Below, piece after piece: positions 1-5,492 of a DNA stretch of 6,234 nucleotides (within the stretch, counting starts at the first letter, position 1; every line of letters begins with the position of its first letter). Origin of the DNA: Clostridium sp. (lineage in GTDB: Bacteria; Bacillota; Clostridia; Lachnospirales; Lachnospiraceae). The position numbers and the translations under genes were made by a program. The notes under the pieces were generated by a model that did no database searches, was not told where the DNA came from, and saw nothing but the letters and a program-made list of their open reading frames with translations. The stretch is from NCBI GenBank assembly GCA_016302185.1, contig JAEDOC010000123.1:1-6234 (forward strand). Direction: 5' to 3'.

Positions 1-2
1 TG

Positions 3-140
3 GAGGTTGCAAACGAGCTTGGCGTACCGTTAAGCAACGGCTACAACGGTAATTTAACCTCCGCTCAGAACGGTTCTGTCGGCGGCTATATGGTAAAGAA
101 AATGATCGAGGCCCAGGAAAGACAGATGGCAGGCAAATAA
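3..140 (+). CDS. Alpha/beta-type small acid-soluble spore protein (SASP), C-terminal fragment
   Basis: Partial gene: the 5' part lies outside the window, and 45 residues plus TAA are visible. SASPs of this family coat and protect DNA in the dormant spore and are degraded by the GPR protease at germination. The visible part starts with EVANELGVPL, which matches the conserved segment around the GPR cleavage site (cut after the Glu, family knowledge). It continues with NGSVGGYMVKKMIE (residues 23-36 of the fragment), the second family signature and part of the DNA-binding helix. The end QMAGK is also typical. The missing N-terminus should be roughly 20-30 residues, judging from the usual family length. 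It is followed at once by an intrinsic terminator, so it is probably a monocistronic or last gene. It shows that the host can sporulate. Which SASP paralogue this is cannot be told from the fragment. Confidence 0.93.
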   Translation, partial: EVANELGVPLSNGYNGNLTSAQNGSVGGYMVKKMIEAQERQMAGK

Positions 141-155
141 AGCCTGAAGCATGAC

Positions 156-199
156 AGACAGAGCCGGCATGGATTATCATGTCCGGCTCTGTCTTTTTT
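156..199 (+). terminator. Intrinsic terminator after the SASP gene
   Basis: A 12-bp perfect stem (156-167 with 183-194, GC-rich core gagccgg/ccggctc) is extended inward by catg/catg (168-171 with 178-181), with one bulged T at 182 and a six-base loop gattat. It is followed by a run of six T (194-199). It lies 15 bp after the SASP stop codon. On the opposite strand no T-run follows the stem, so it probably ends only the plus-strand SASP transcript efficiently, though the hairpin could also protect the 3' end of the converging pgeF mRNA. Confidence 0.9.
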
Positions 200-203
200 A
201 TAC

Positions 204-1067
204 TTAAAATTCTTTGTTCAGGCACAGAAATGCCCCGAGATTTCCCCTCTTTTCTCCGGTTCTCCGATGGGAGAATAATAGCCCGGGATTGCAGTAGGTA
301 CAGATATCCGTAACCTGAATCCTCTCCTCCTTCACTCCCGCCTCCAGAAGGGCCCGCAGGTTGGCTGCCCAGAGATCCAGCTGATATTTGCCGTTCTCCT
401 TTTTGTCCATCAGCTCTGCCTGATGCTCTGCTCCGAAAGCACGGAGGAATTCCGCCGCCACCTCACTTCCCACCTCATAGCAGCTCCGGCAGATGCTGGG
501 GCCGATGCAGACCAGTACATCCTCCGGACAGGTGCCGTATTCCCGGGCCATGGCCTGCAGGGTTACCTCCCCCATCCGGTTTACAGTTCCCCGCCAGCCG
601 GAATGAGACAGGCCGATGGCCCGATGCACCGGATCCAGAAAAAATAAGGTCACACAGTCCGCGCCGAAGGCAACCAGCGATATTCCGGGGACATTGGTGA
701 TGAGACCGTCCACATCCGCATAATCCCTCTCCCGGATCACACCCTTTCCCGCATCCGCTTCCGTCACCTTCCGCACGTTGACGGTATGGGTCTGCTGTGT
801 CAGTACCATCCGCTCCACGGATATCCCCAGTGCCGCCGCCATCCGGCAGTAATTCTCCTTCACGTCCTCCGTCCGGTCGCCCCGGGTGAAGGAGAGATTC
901 ATGGTATCGTAAGGGGGCCGGCTGACTCCGCCCAGCCGCGTGGAAAAGCCGTGGCGCACCAGCCCGCTCTCTGTCAGAAGGGGGAAGGTAAGAAAGGGAA
1001 CACCTCCGTTCTCCAGTACCTTCAGTACCTCCCGTTTCTGCCCGCATCGTTTAAAATTCAGTGTCAT
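204..1067 (-). CDS. pgeF: PgeF/YfiH (LACC1) family purine nucleoside phosphorylase, peptidoglycan editing factor
   Basis: 287 aa, cytosolic, family formerly called multicopper polyphenol oxidase or DUF152. Members act on purine nucleosides (phosphorolysis of adenosine and inosine, deamination of adenosine); in E. coli the protein also prevents misincorporation of wrong residues into peptidoglycan precursors (family knowledge). Signatures seen: RHGFSTRLGGVS (38-49), QQTH (91-94), DVDGLIT (118-124), FGADC (134-138), GLSHSGWRG (152-160), CIGPSIC (187-193) and FSHRR (265-269). The metal-binding triad is intact as H94, C138 and H155, with the family's 17-residue spacing between Cys and second His. 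The frame stays open 37 codons further upstream, but that part overlaps yraN and is not conserved-looking. The ATG at 1067 has an AGAGGAG site 11 bases before it. It is the last gene of the cluster, 16 bp after yraN, and converges on the SASP gene. Confidence 0.93.
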   Translation of the reverse strand: MTLNFKRCGQKREVLKVLENGGVPFLTFPLLTESGLVRHGFSTRLGGVSRPPYDTMNLSFTRGDRTEDVKENYCRMAAALGISVERMVLTQQTHTVNVRKVTEADAGKGVIRERDYADVDGLITNVPGISLVAFGADCVTLFFLDPVHRAIGLSHSGWRGTVNRMGEVTLQAMAREYGTCPEDVLVCIGPSICRSCYEVGSEVAAEFLRAFGAEHQAELMDKKENGKYQLDLWAANLRALLEAGVKEERIQVTDICTYCNPGLLFSHRRTGEKRGNLGAFLCLNKEF

Positions 1068-1078
1068 ATCCCGTGTTT

Positions 1079-1085
1079 CTCCTCT
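1079..1085 (-). promoter_or_regulatory. pgeF ribosome binding site overlapping the yraN stop
   Basis: The minus strand reads AGAGGAG with an 11-base spacer to the pgeF ATG at 1067. The yraN TAG stop (1084-1086) overlaps the site, which suggests translational coupling and rules for the 287-residue start over the longer open frame. The spacer is a little longer than optimal. Confidence 0.65.
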
Positions 1086-1437
1086 ACTGCATCCAGAACG
1101 CATCCCGGTACAAGCGTATCTCCGAACCCAGCACCGCCACCACATCGAAGCGGCAGGGTGTTTCTTCTCCATATCCATGGGTATACAGATAATATCTTGC
1201 TGCCTGTATCATCCGGTGCTTTTTGCGTGTATCCACCGCCTCTGCCGGATCTCCGCTGTCTGTTGTTCTTCGGTATTTGACCTCTACGAAAACCAGATAA
1301 TGTCCTTCTCTGGCAATCAGATCAATCTCACCGCGCCGGCAATAAAAATTCCGCTCCAGGATCTCATATCCCTGCCGGAGTAAAAAAGCAGCCGCTTCGT
1401 CCTCATAACGGCTGCCGGTACTGCGATTATTGTTCAT
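1084..1437 (-). CDS. yraN: YraN family (UPF0102) putative endonuclease-fold protein
   Basis: 117 aa, the usual size for the UPF0102 family. The fold is related to PD-(D/E)XK and Holliday-junction-resolvase-like nucleases, but no physiological role is firmly established (family knowledge). Visible motifs: a helix with GSRYEDEAAAFLLRQGY (8-24), then GEIDLIA (36-42) and VFVEVKYR (49-56), giving the candidate catalytic set E37/D39...E52-V-K54, and CRFDVVAV (95-102) near the C-terminus. The ATG at 1437 lies inside the 3' end of rnhB (11-bp overlap) and is preceded by GAAGGG about 8 bases upstream. The rnhB-yraN pairing is very common in Firmicutes and proteobacteria, and hints at a role in nucleic acid maintenance; this is inference only. 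Confidence 0.92.
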   Translation of the reverse strand: MNNNRSTGSRYEDEAAAFLLRQGYEILERNFYCRRGEIDLIAREGHYLVFVEVKYRRTTDSGDPAEAVDTRKKHRMIQAARYYLYTHGYGEETPCRFDVVAVLGSEIRLYRDAFWMQ

Positions 1438-2089
1438 GCTGTAATCCCTTCAGAAAGGTCCTGCGGTGGATCGGTGTCATCCCATACGTCCGGATCGCAT
1501 CCATGTGTGCCTTCGTCCCGTAGCCCTTGTGCTTCGCAAACCCGTATTCCGGGTAAATGGCATCATATTCGATCATCATGTGATCCCTGGTAACCTTGGC
1601 CAGAATACTGGCTGCCGCGATGGAGACGCTTTTCGCATCGCCCTTAATAATCTTTACCTGGCGGCTTTCTTCTATGCCGGGAATGATAACCGCATCATTT
1701 AAGAAGACTGCGGGCTCTCTGGAAAGCCCGGCCACTGCCTGCCGCATCGCTTCATAGGTGGCCTGCAGAATATTAATCTCATCAATGACCGCCGGGCTGA
1801 CAATCCCCACACTCCAGGCTGTCGCTTTCTCTTTAATCTCTGAAAAAAGCTCTTCCCGGCACTTTTCCGACAGTTTTTTTGAGTCGTTCAGGCGCAGGAT
1901 GGTGCAGTCCTTCGGCAGAATACAGGCGCCGGCCACCACCGGTCCGGCCAGAGGACCGCGTCCTGCCTCATCAATGCCGCAGATCAGCACATCGTCACCA
2001 AGCTTCTCCTCATAGGCTCTTTCGTATTCCCGCATGGCCTCCAGGCGCGCAAGCTCCTGCTCCAGCTTTTCTCCTGTCAGTTTTCTCAT
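1427..2089 (-). CDS. rnhB: Ribonuclease HII
   Basis: 220 aa from the ATG at 2089. It cleaves RNA in RNA-DNA hybrids, in particular at single ribonucleotides misincorporated into DNA, using two metal ions (family knowledge). The hallmark ICGIDEAGRGPLAGPVVAGA-type segment (residues 36-55) carries catalytic D40 and E41 and the GRG motif (43-45). The third and fourth acidic residues are D132 (in FLNDAV) and D151 (in KGDAKSVSIAAASILAK). The type-2 substrate-distortion tyrosine is present in KGYGT (Y190). A GTG at 2101 in the same frame would add four residues; neither start has a good Shine-Dalgarno site (GAG at about 7 bases for both), and I prefer the ATG. It lies 50 bp after rbgA and overlaps yraN by 11 bp, so it is probably translated from a polycistronic mRNA. 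Confidence 0.95.
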   Translation of the reverse strand: MRKLTGEKLEQELARLEAMREYERAYEEKLGDDVLICGIDEAGRGPLAGPVVAGACILPKDCTILRLNDSKKLSEKCREELFSEIKEKATAWSVGIVSPAVIDEINILQATYEAMRQAVAGLSREPAVFLNDAVIIPGIEESRQVKIIKGDAKSVSIAAASILAKVTRDHMMIEYDAIYPEYGFAKHKGYGTKAHMDAIRTYGMTPIHRRTFLKGLQHEQ

Positions 2090-2139
2090 CCTCGGTCTCA
2101 CTTTCGTTCTCTTTTTCGCTCTCTCGTTATTTCAGTCTC

Positions 2140-3000
2140 TTAGGATATTTTCCCTGCCCCGGGGAATTCCAGCGTGATTCTTCCCAGCTTTCCGCTGCGG
2201 AAATCATCCAGGAAAAGAGCTGCCGCCTTCTTGGTATCCAGTTCATTTCCCTTCAGAAGACACCCTCTGGACCGGGCAATACCCTGCAGAACCGCATAAT
2301 CCTCTTCTTCCCCGATCTCTACGCCGTAGCGTTCTGTCAGATTTTTCGGATACGATGTTCTCAGGAAACGGATCAGCTCCACCGCCAGCTCTTCTTTATC
2401 AATAATCTCGTCATTAATGGAACCGATAAAGGCCAGACGAAGACCCACCGCCGGATCTTCAAATTTCGGCCATAGGATTCCCGGTGTGTCCAGAAGTTCC
2501 AGCGTTCTGCTTAATCGAATCCACTGATTTCCCTTGGTTACACCCGGCTTATTGCCGGTCTTAACGCAGGCTTTCCCTGCAAAGGAGTTGATAAAGGTGG
2601 ATTTACCCACGTTGGGAATCCCCACCACCATGGTTCGTACCGGACGGTTTAAGATTCCCCGCTTCCGATCCCGTTCAATCTTCTCCCGGCAGGCCTCCTG
2701 TACCAGCGGCGTGATCTGTTTTAATCCCATACCGCTTCTGGCATTTACCTTTACCACATGAAAACCACGCTCTTTAAAATAGCTGATCCATGCCTCATTA
2801 TATCTCTCATCCGCCAGATCCGCCTTATTTAAGAGAATCATTCGTCCTTTTCCCTTTGCCAGCTCATCGATATCCGGATTTCTGCTTCCTAAGGGGACTC
2901 TGGCATCCACCAGTTCAATGACCAGATCGATCAGCTTGATATCCTCTTTCATGGCACGTTTTGCTTTGGTCATGTGTCCCGGATACCACTGTATATTCAT
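2140..3000 (-). CDS. rbgA: Ribosome biogenesis GTPase RbgA (YlqF)
   Basis: 286 aa, close to the 282 aa of the B. subtilis protein. It is a late 50S subunit assembly GTPase, needed for incorporation of proteins such as uL16 (family knowledge). The GTPase motifs appear in circularly permuted order, the hallmark of the YlqF/YawG group: G4 NKAD (58-61), G5 NARSG (86-90), G1 GIPNVGKS (127-134), G2 Thr in PGVTKG (152-157), G3 DTPG (171-174). The N-terminus has QWYPGHM with H9, the residue implicated in catalysis in B. subtilis RbgA. The C-terminal part (about 200-286) is the helical ANTAR-like rRNA-binding domain. The open frame extends 21 codons upstream into lepB, but the ATG at 3000 begins the conserved MNIQWYPGHM and has a GGAGG site. 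Its ATG overlaps the lepB TGA (ATGA), which indicates translational coupling. Confidence 0.97.
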   Translation of the reverse strand: MNIQWYPGHMTKAKRAMKEDIKLIDLVIELVDARVPLGSRNPDIDELAKGKGRMILLNKADLADERYNEAWISYFKERGFHVVKVNARSGMGLKQITPLVQEACREKIERDRKRGILNRPVRTMVVGIPNVGKSTFINSFAGKACVKTGNKPGVTKGNQWIRLSRTLELLDTPGILWPKFEDPAVGLRLAFIGSINDEIIDKEELAVELIRFLRTSYPKNLTERYGVEIGEEEDYAVLQGIARSRGCLLKGNELDTKKAAALFLDDFRSGKLGRITLEFPGAGKIS

Positions 3001-3554
3001 TCTTCCAACCTCCATTTTCCGCCAATCAGGCCAAACCGGGAAAAAGGTTTTATCCGAAGCCATACCCTTCCCTTAATCTGACGGCGCTTCACATTCCCCA
3101 CATTGGGGAAGCGGCTGTCTTCACTGTTTTCCCGGTTGTCTCCCAGAAGAAAATATTCGTCCTTCTTCAGTACCACCGGATTCTCCGCCAGTCCTGCCAG
3201 ATCCACCCGTTCCAGGCCATCCGGCACGTCCGGCATCTTGCCATCTATCGTAAGCCGGCCGCTCTGAATCTGCACGGTTTCACCCGGCAGTCCGATCACC
3301 CGCTTCATATTATATTTCCCGTCTTTTTCAAATACAACGATGTCCAGACGTTCCGGCCCGGAGAACCGGTAAGACAGACGGTTCATCAGAACGGTTTCTC
3401 CCTGGTAAAACATCGGTTCCATCGACTGACCGCTTACATGAATCTGGGTTCCCATGGAAAATACCAGAAACCATGCGATGGAGATCACCACAATCACATC
3501 AACCATCCATCCCACCACCAGGCGGAGGCGGTTGGGCTCTTCATTCAAATACAT
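2997..3554 (-). CDS. lepB: Signal peptidase I
   Basis: 185 aa, typical for Gram-positive type I signal peptidases with a single N-terminal membrane anchor. It removes signal peptides from exported preproteins on the outer face of the membrane. The hydrophobic segment covers about residues 13-34. Box B has SGQSMEPMF (41-49) with nucleophile S44. Box D has YNMKRVIGLPGE (81-92) with general base K84. Box E is GDNRENSEDSR (138-148). All catalytic residues are present, in the order of the prokaryotic (Ser-Lys dyad, P-type) group. The ATG at 3554 has an AGAGGG site 6 bases upstream. It overlaps rbgA by 3 bp (ATGA). Upstream lies a strong terminator after rplS, with only 29 bp between them, so expression must come from read-through or from a promoter that I cannot identify. 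Confidence 0.96.
   Translation of the reverse strand: MYLNEEPNRLRLVVGWMVDVIVVISIAWFLVFSMGTQIHVSGQSMEPMFYQGETVLMNRLSYRFSGPERLDIVVFEKDGKYNMKRVIGLPGETVQIQSGRLTIDGKMPDVPDGLERVDLAGLAENPVVLKKDEYFLLGDNRENSEDSRFPNVGNVKRRQIKGRVWLRIKPFSRFGLIGGKWRLEE
3009..3013 (-). promoter_or_regulatory. rbgA ribosome binding site inside the lepB 3' end
   Basis: GGAGG on the minus strand, 8 bases before the ATG at 3000. It fixes the start of RbgA at the conserved MNIQWYPGHM rather than at the longer open frame beginning at 3063. Confidence 0.75.
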
Positions 3555-3583
3555 CCGAATCCCTCTTACTGATCCCGACTGCT

Positions 3584-3613
3584 AAAAAAGGGACAATTTT
3601 CATTGTCCCTTTT
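3584..3613 (-). terminator. Intrinsic terminator between rplS and lepB
   Basis: On the minus strand a perfect 12-bp stem (3613-3602 with 3597-3586) has AAAAGGGACAAT as its left arm and a GAAA tetraloop (GNRA type) at 3601-3598. The right arm runs into T bases, with six T at 3589-3584. It starts 11 bp after the rplS stop. The hairpin is a textbook Rho-independent terminator, yet lepB begins only 29 bp beyond it in the same direction. It probably works as a partial terminator that lowers lepB-rbgA-rnhB-yraN-pgeF expression relative to the ribosomal protein gene. Confidence 0.9.
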
Positions 3614-3624
3614 ACGTTCAAGAA

Positions 3625-3972
3625 TTATTTAACTAACTCTTTTACCTTAGCAGCTTTTCCTACTCTGGTTCTTAAGTAGTTCAGTTTTGCTCTTCTTACT
3701 TTACCTTTTCTGATAACCTCAATGTTCTCAACGGACGGAGAATGTAACGGCCAGGTCTTCTCAACGCCAACGCCGTTGGAATTCTTTCTTACGGTGAAGG
3801 TCTCTCTTAAACCACCGTTCTGTCTCTTGATTACGGTACCCTCGAATACCTGAATTCTCTCGCGGTTACCCTCTTTGATCTTAGCGGATACTCTTACGGT
3901 ATCACCTACATTGAAGCTCGGTACAGACTCTTTTAACTGAGCAGCTTCGATATTCTTGATAATTTCGTTCAT
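3625..3972 (-). CDS. rplS: 50S ribosomal protein bL19
   Basis: 115 aa, the family's usual length. bL19 sits on the 50S face next to the 30S subunit and contributes to intersubunit contact. Seen: the SVPSFNVGDTVRVSAKIKEG segment in two parts (16-26 and 27-35), RIQVFEGTVIKRQ (39-51), ETFTVRKNSNGVGVEKTWPLHSP (57-79) and the basic C-terminal part KVRRAKLNYLR (91-101). The ATG at 3972 has an ideal AAAGGAGG site with 9-base spacing. Codon use is strongly biased: 10 of 11 Arg codons are AGA, unlike the flanking non-ribosomal genes that use CGG/CGC, as expected for a very highly expressed gene. It has its own promoter and leader hairpin upstream and a terminator downstream, so it can be made as a single-gene transcript. 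Confidence 0.98.
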   Translation of the reverse strand: MNEIIKNIEAAQLKESVPSFNVGDTVRVSAKIKEGNRERIQVFEGTVIKRQNGGLRETFTVRKNSNGVGVEKTWPLHSPSVENIEVIRKGKVRRAKLNYLRTRVGKAAKVKELVK

Positions 3973-3998
3973 GTGAATGAACCTCCTTTAAAATCTCG

Positions 3999-4033
3999 GA
4001 TGTTCTTAATACCTTCTGTAACAGCGGAACATC
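3999..4033 (-). promoter_or_regulatory. rplS leader hairpin, possible L19 autoregulatory leader
   Basis: In the minus-strand leader, GATGTTC (4033-4027) pairs perfectly with GAACATC (4005-3999) around a 21-base loop that begins CGCTGTTACAG. It lies between the predicted transcription start (near 4047) and the rplS Shine-Dalgarno site. Firmicute rplS mRNAs are known to carry a short structured leader (Rfam L19_leader) thought to bind bL19 for feedback control. Position and size fit that, but I am matching by context and stem, not by a covariance search. Confidence 0.55.
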
Positions 4034-4053
4034 TCTTTATTTCACAGAATAAT

Positions 4054-4082
4054 ATATTACCATAAAGACGTTGAATTTGCAA
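4054..4082 (-). promoter_or_regulatory. Sigma-A type promoter of rplS with extended -10
   Basis: The minus strand has TTGCAA (4082-4077) as -35, a 17-bp spacer, and TAATAT (4059-4054) as -10, directly preceded by TGG (4062-4060), which is the TGn extended -10 element. Transcription would start near 4047, giving a leader of about 75 nt with one hairpin before rplS. The -35 lies 10 bp or so after the trmD stop (4092), in an AT-rich 119-bp gap that otherwise holds no gene. Confidence 0.65.
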
Positions 4083-4091
4083 GCACTTTTA

Positions 4092-4874
4092 TCAAGTTTC
4101 CTCTGTTTCTACAGTTTCTGTCTCGGTCCGTTGTTCCTGTCTCTTTTTTTCCAACAGTTCTTCCAGATATTTCTGTTCCTTTTTGGAAAGGACAGCGCCT
4201 TCCAGCAGATCAGGCCGCCGTTCCAGTGTCCGCTCGATGGATTTCTGACGGCGCCAGGTGTCAATATTTTTATGATGTCCGGAACGCAGCACCTCCGGCA
4301 CCGGCCGATCCATGAAAACCTCCGGGCGGGTATACTGGGGATATTCCAGGAGGTTATCGTGAAAGGATTCAAACTCTGCGGATTCCTCGTTATTTAACAC
4401 ACCGGGAACCAGCCGGGAGATACAGTCTATCATCACCATGGCCGGCAGCTCCCCACCGGTAAGCACATAGTCACCGATGGAGAGGTAATCCGTCACGATC
4501 AGCTCCAGAACGCGCTCGTCAATTCCTTCATAATGACCGCATAAGAATACCAGATCCTCTTCCCGTGCCAGCTCCTCGGCAATCTTCTGATTGAAGACAC
4601 GGCCCTGCGGTGTCATATAAATGACCCGGGGACGCTTGCCGGTTTTTACGGCCAGATCCTCATAGGCGTCATAGATGGGCCCTGGCTGCATCACCATACC
4701 GGCGCCGCCGCCGTAGGGATAATCATCCACGTGACGGTGCTTGTCTTTGGAATAGTCACGGATATTGACCGCATTGACAGAGATCAGTCCCTTTTCCATG
4801 GCGCGCCCTGTGATACTGGTATTTAGTCCGCCTGTCACCATCTCCGGAAACAGGGTCAGAATATGAAAATTCAT
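4092..4874 (-). CDS. trmD: tRNA (guanine-N1-)-methyltransferase TrmD
   Basis: 260 aa. It uses S-adenosylmethionine to methylate N1 of G37 next to the anticodon of certain tRNAs, preventing +1 frameshifting. It belongs to the SPOUT class with a trefoil knot and works as a dimer (family knowledge). Seen: MNFHILTLFPEM (1-12), DYPYGGGAGMVM (51-62), LCGHYEGIDER (111-121), SIGDYVLTGGE (132-142; knot and AdoMet site), R154 in SRLVPG, LLEYPQYTRPEVF (175-187) and the C-terminal tRNA-binding domain with SGHHKNI (198-204). The position of the catalytic Asp (D169 in H. influenzae) is E169 here, in the SAEFESF segment. The last 15 or so residues form a charged Thr/Glu-rich tail beyond the usual end. The frame is open 36 codons further upstream into rimM, but the ATG at 4874 begins the conserved N-terminus and has AGGAGG 6 bases before it. 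Confidence 0.97.
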   Translation of the reverse strand: MNFHILTLFPEMVTGGLNTSITGRAMEKGLISVNAVNIRDYSKDKHRHVDDYPYGGGAGMVMQPGPIYDAYEDLAVKTGKRPRVIYMTPQGRVFNQKIAEELAREEDLVFLCGHYEGIDERVLELIVTDYLSIGDYVLTGGELPAMVMIDCISRLVPGVLNNEESAEFESFHDNLLEYPQYTRPEVFMDRPVPEVLRSGHHKNIDTWRRQKSIERTLERRPDLLEGAVLSKKEQKYLEELLEKKRQEQRTETETVETEET

Positions 4875-4880
4875 AATTTT

Positions 4881-4886
4881 CCTCCT
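4881..4886 (-). promoter_or_regulatory. trmD ribosome binding site
   Basis: Perfect AGGAGG on the minus strand with a 6-base spacer to the ATG at 4874. It decides between this start and the longer open frame beginning at 4982 inside rimM. Confidence 0.85.
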
Positions 4887-4909
4887 GTGAGAAACACACG
4901 GACCGCCGG

Positions 4910-5422
4910 CTACAGATCCAGAAGTCCGTCCAGAATATGAACCGTGACCCTGCCTGCCTCCAGATCCACATCCAGAATACACTCTTTAATGGACGGGAAT
5001 AAATATTCCTTTCCGTCCTTTCCGTCAATGACATAGACGTCATTGGCTCCTGTCTGAAGGATATCCTTCACGGTACCGAACTCCTCTCCCGCGTCCGTTA
5101 CCACCGTCAGTCCGATTAAATCTACGATAAAATTCTCATCCGGAGCAAGCTTGACCGCATGTTCCCGGGAAACGAGAAGATCCTTTCCCTTATAAGCCTC
5201 ACAGTCATTGATACTGTCGATTCCCTTAAACTTTACAATGACCATGTTTTTGAAAAATTTCACCTGCTCTACGGTGACCGGAAGCTTCTCCTTGCCGGTA
5301 TCAATCACTGCCTGACGAAGCTTCTTAAAACGATTGACGTCATCCGTGGTCGGAAATACCTTTACCTCTCCGCGGATGCCATGCGTTGACGTAATCACGC
5401 CTACTCGCAGATACTGTTCCAT
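4910..5422 (-). CDS. rimM: Ribosome maturation factor RimM
   Basis: 170 aa, the usual size. RimM binds 30S subunit precursors through protein uS19 and helps to mature the 3' head domain of 16S rRNA (family knowledge). The N-terminal RimM domain starts LRVGVITSTHGIRGEVKV (5-22) with the conserved HGIRGEV, and covers about residues 1-90. The C-terminal PRC-barrel domain (about 97-168) contains the hallmark GANDVYVI (125-132) and LFPSIKECILDVDLEAGRV (141-159). The stop TAG lies 35 bp before trmD, the standard partner. The frame stays open 29 codons further upstream, through the intergenic hairpin and into the khpA end, but the ATG at 5422 starts the conserved region and has a GGGAGA site. The usual Pro before the C-terminal acidic strand is present (P143). 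Confidence 0.95.
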   Translation of the reverse strand: MEQYLRVGVITSTHGIRGEVKVFPTTDDVNRFKKLRQAVIDTGKEKLPVTVEQVKFFKNMVIVKFKGIDSINDCEAYKGKDLLVSREHAVKLAPDENFIVDLIGLTVVTDAGEEFGTVKDILQTGANDVYVIDGKDGKEYLFPSIKECILDVDLEAGRVTVHILDGLLDL

Positions 5423-5427
5423 ATGAT

Positions 5428-5433
5428 TCTCCC
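5428..5433 (-). promoter_or_regulatory. rimM ribosome binding site
   Basis: GGGAGA on the minus strand, 5 bases before the ATG at 5422. It supports the 170-residue RimM start over longer in-frame starts at 5491 or 5509. Confidence 0.65.
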
Positions 5434-5456
5434 ATTGGTGCCGGTTTACAGTAAGA

Positions 5457-5488
5457 AAAGCCGTCTTCCTGTTCAGGCCGGCGGCTTT
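5457..5488 (-). other. Hairpin between khpA and rimM, possible weak terminator or processing site
   Basis: On the minus strand AAAGCCG (5488-5482) pairs with CGGCTTT (5463-5457). The loop contains a smaller cctg/cagg stem, and the right arm continues into a short interrupted U stretch (TTTTCTT). It sits 4 bp after the khpA stop in the 70-bp gap before rimM. The U stretch is poor for a full terminator, so attenuation or mRNA processing and stabilisation is more likely. This is inference from structure only. Confidence 0.45.
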
Positions 5489-5492
5489 CATG

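Noticed and set aside
475..1047. Second minus-strand frame of 190 codons within pgeF
   Set aside because: Same-strand alternative frame of a well-conserved gene; Gly/Arg/Pro-rich translation typical of a frame shadow.
1068..1178. In-frame upstream extension of pgeF by 37 codons
   Set aside because: It lies wholly within yraN, has no conserved family residues, and the ATG at 1067 has its own ribosome binding site.
786..1280. Plus-strand open frames opposite pgeF and yraN (also 423-647, 940-1383)
   Set aside because: They are antisense shadows of well-supported minus-strand genes; the translations are Pro/His/Cys-rich without recognisable domains.
1879..2475. Long plus-strand open frame opposite rnhB and rbgA (198 codons)
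   Set aside because: It spans two real minus-strand genes and their spacer. The product is a low-complexity Ser/Phe/Arg sequence, partly from the purine-rich tract read in reverse.
2961..3572. Plus-strand open frame of 203 codons opposite lepB
   Set aside because: LepB on the minus strand has all catalytic motifs; the antisense product is His/Pro-rich and has no family features.
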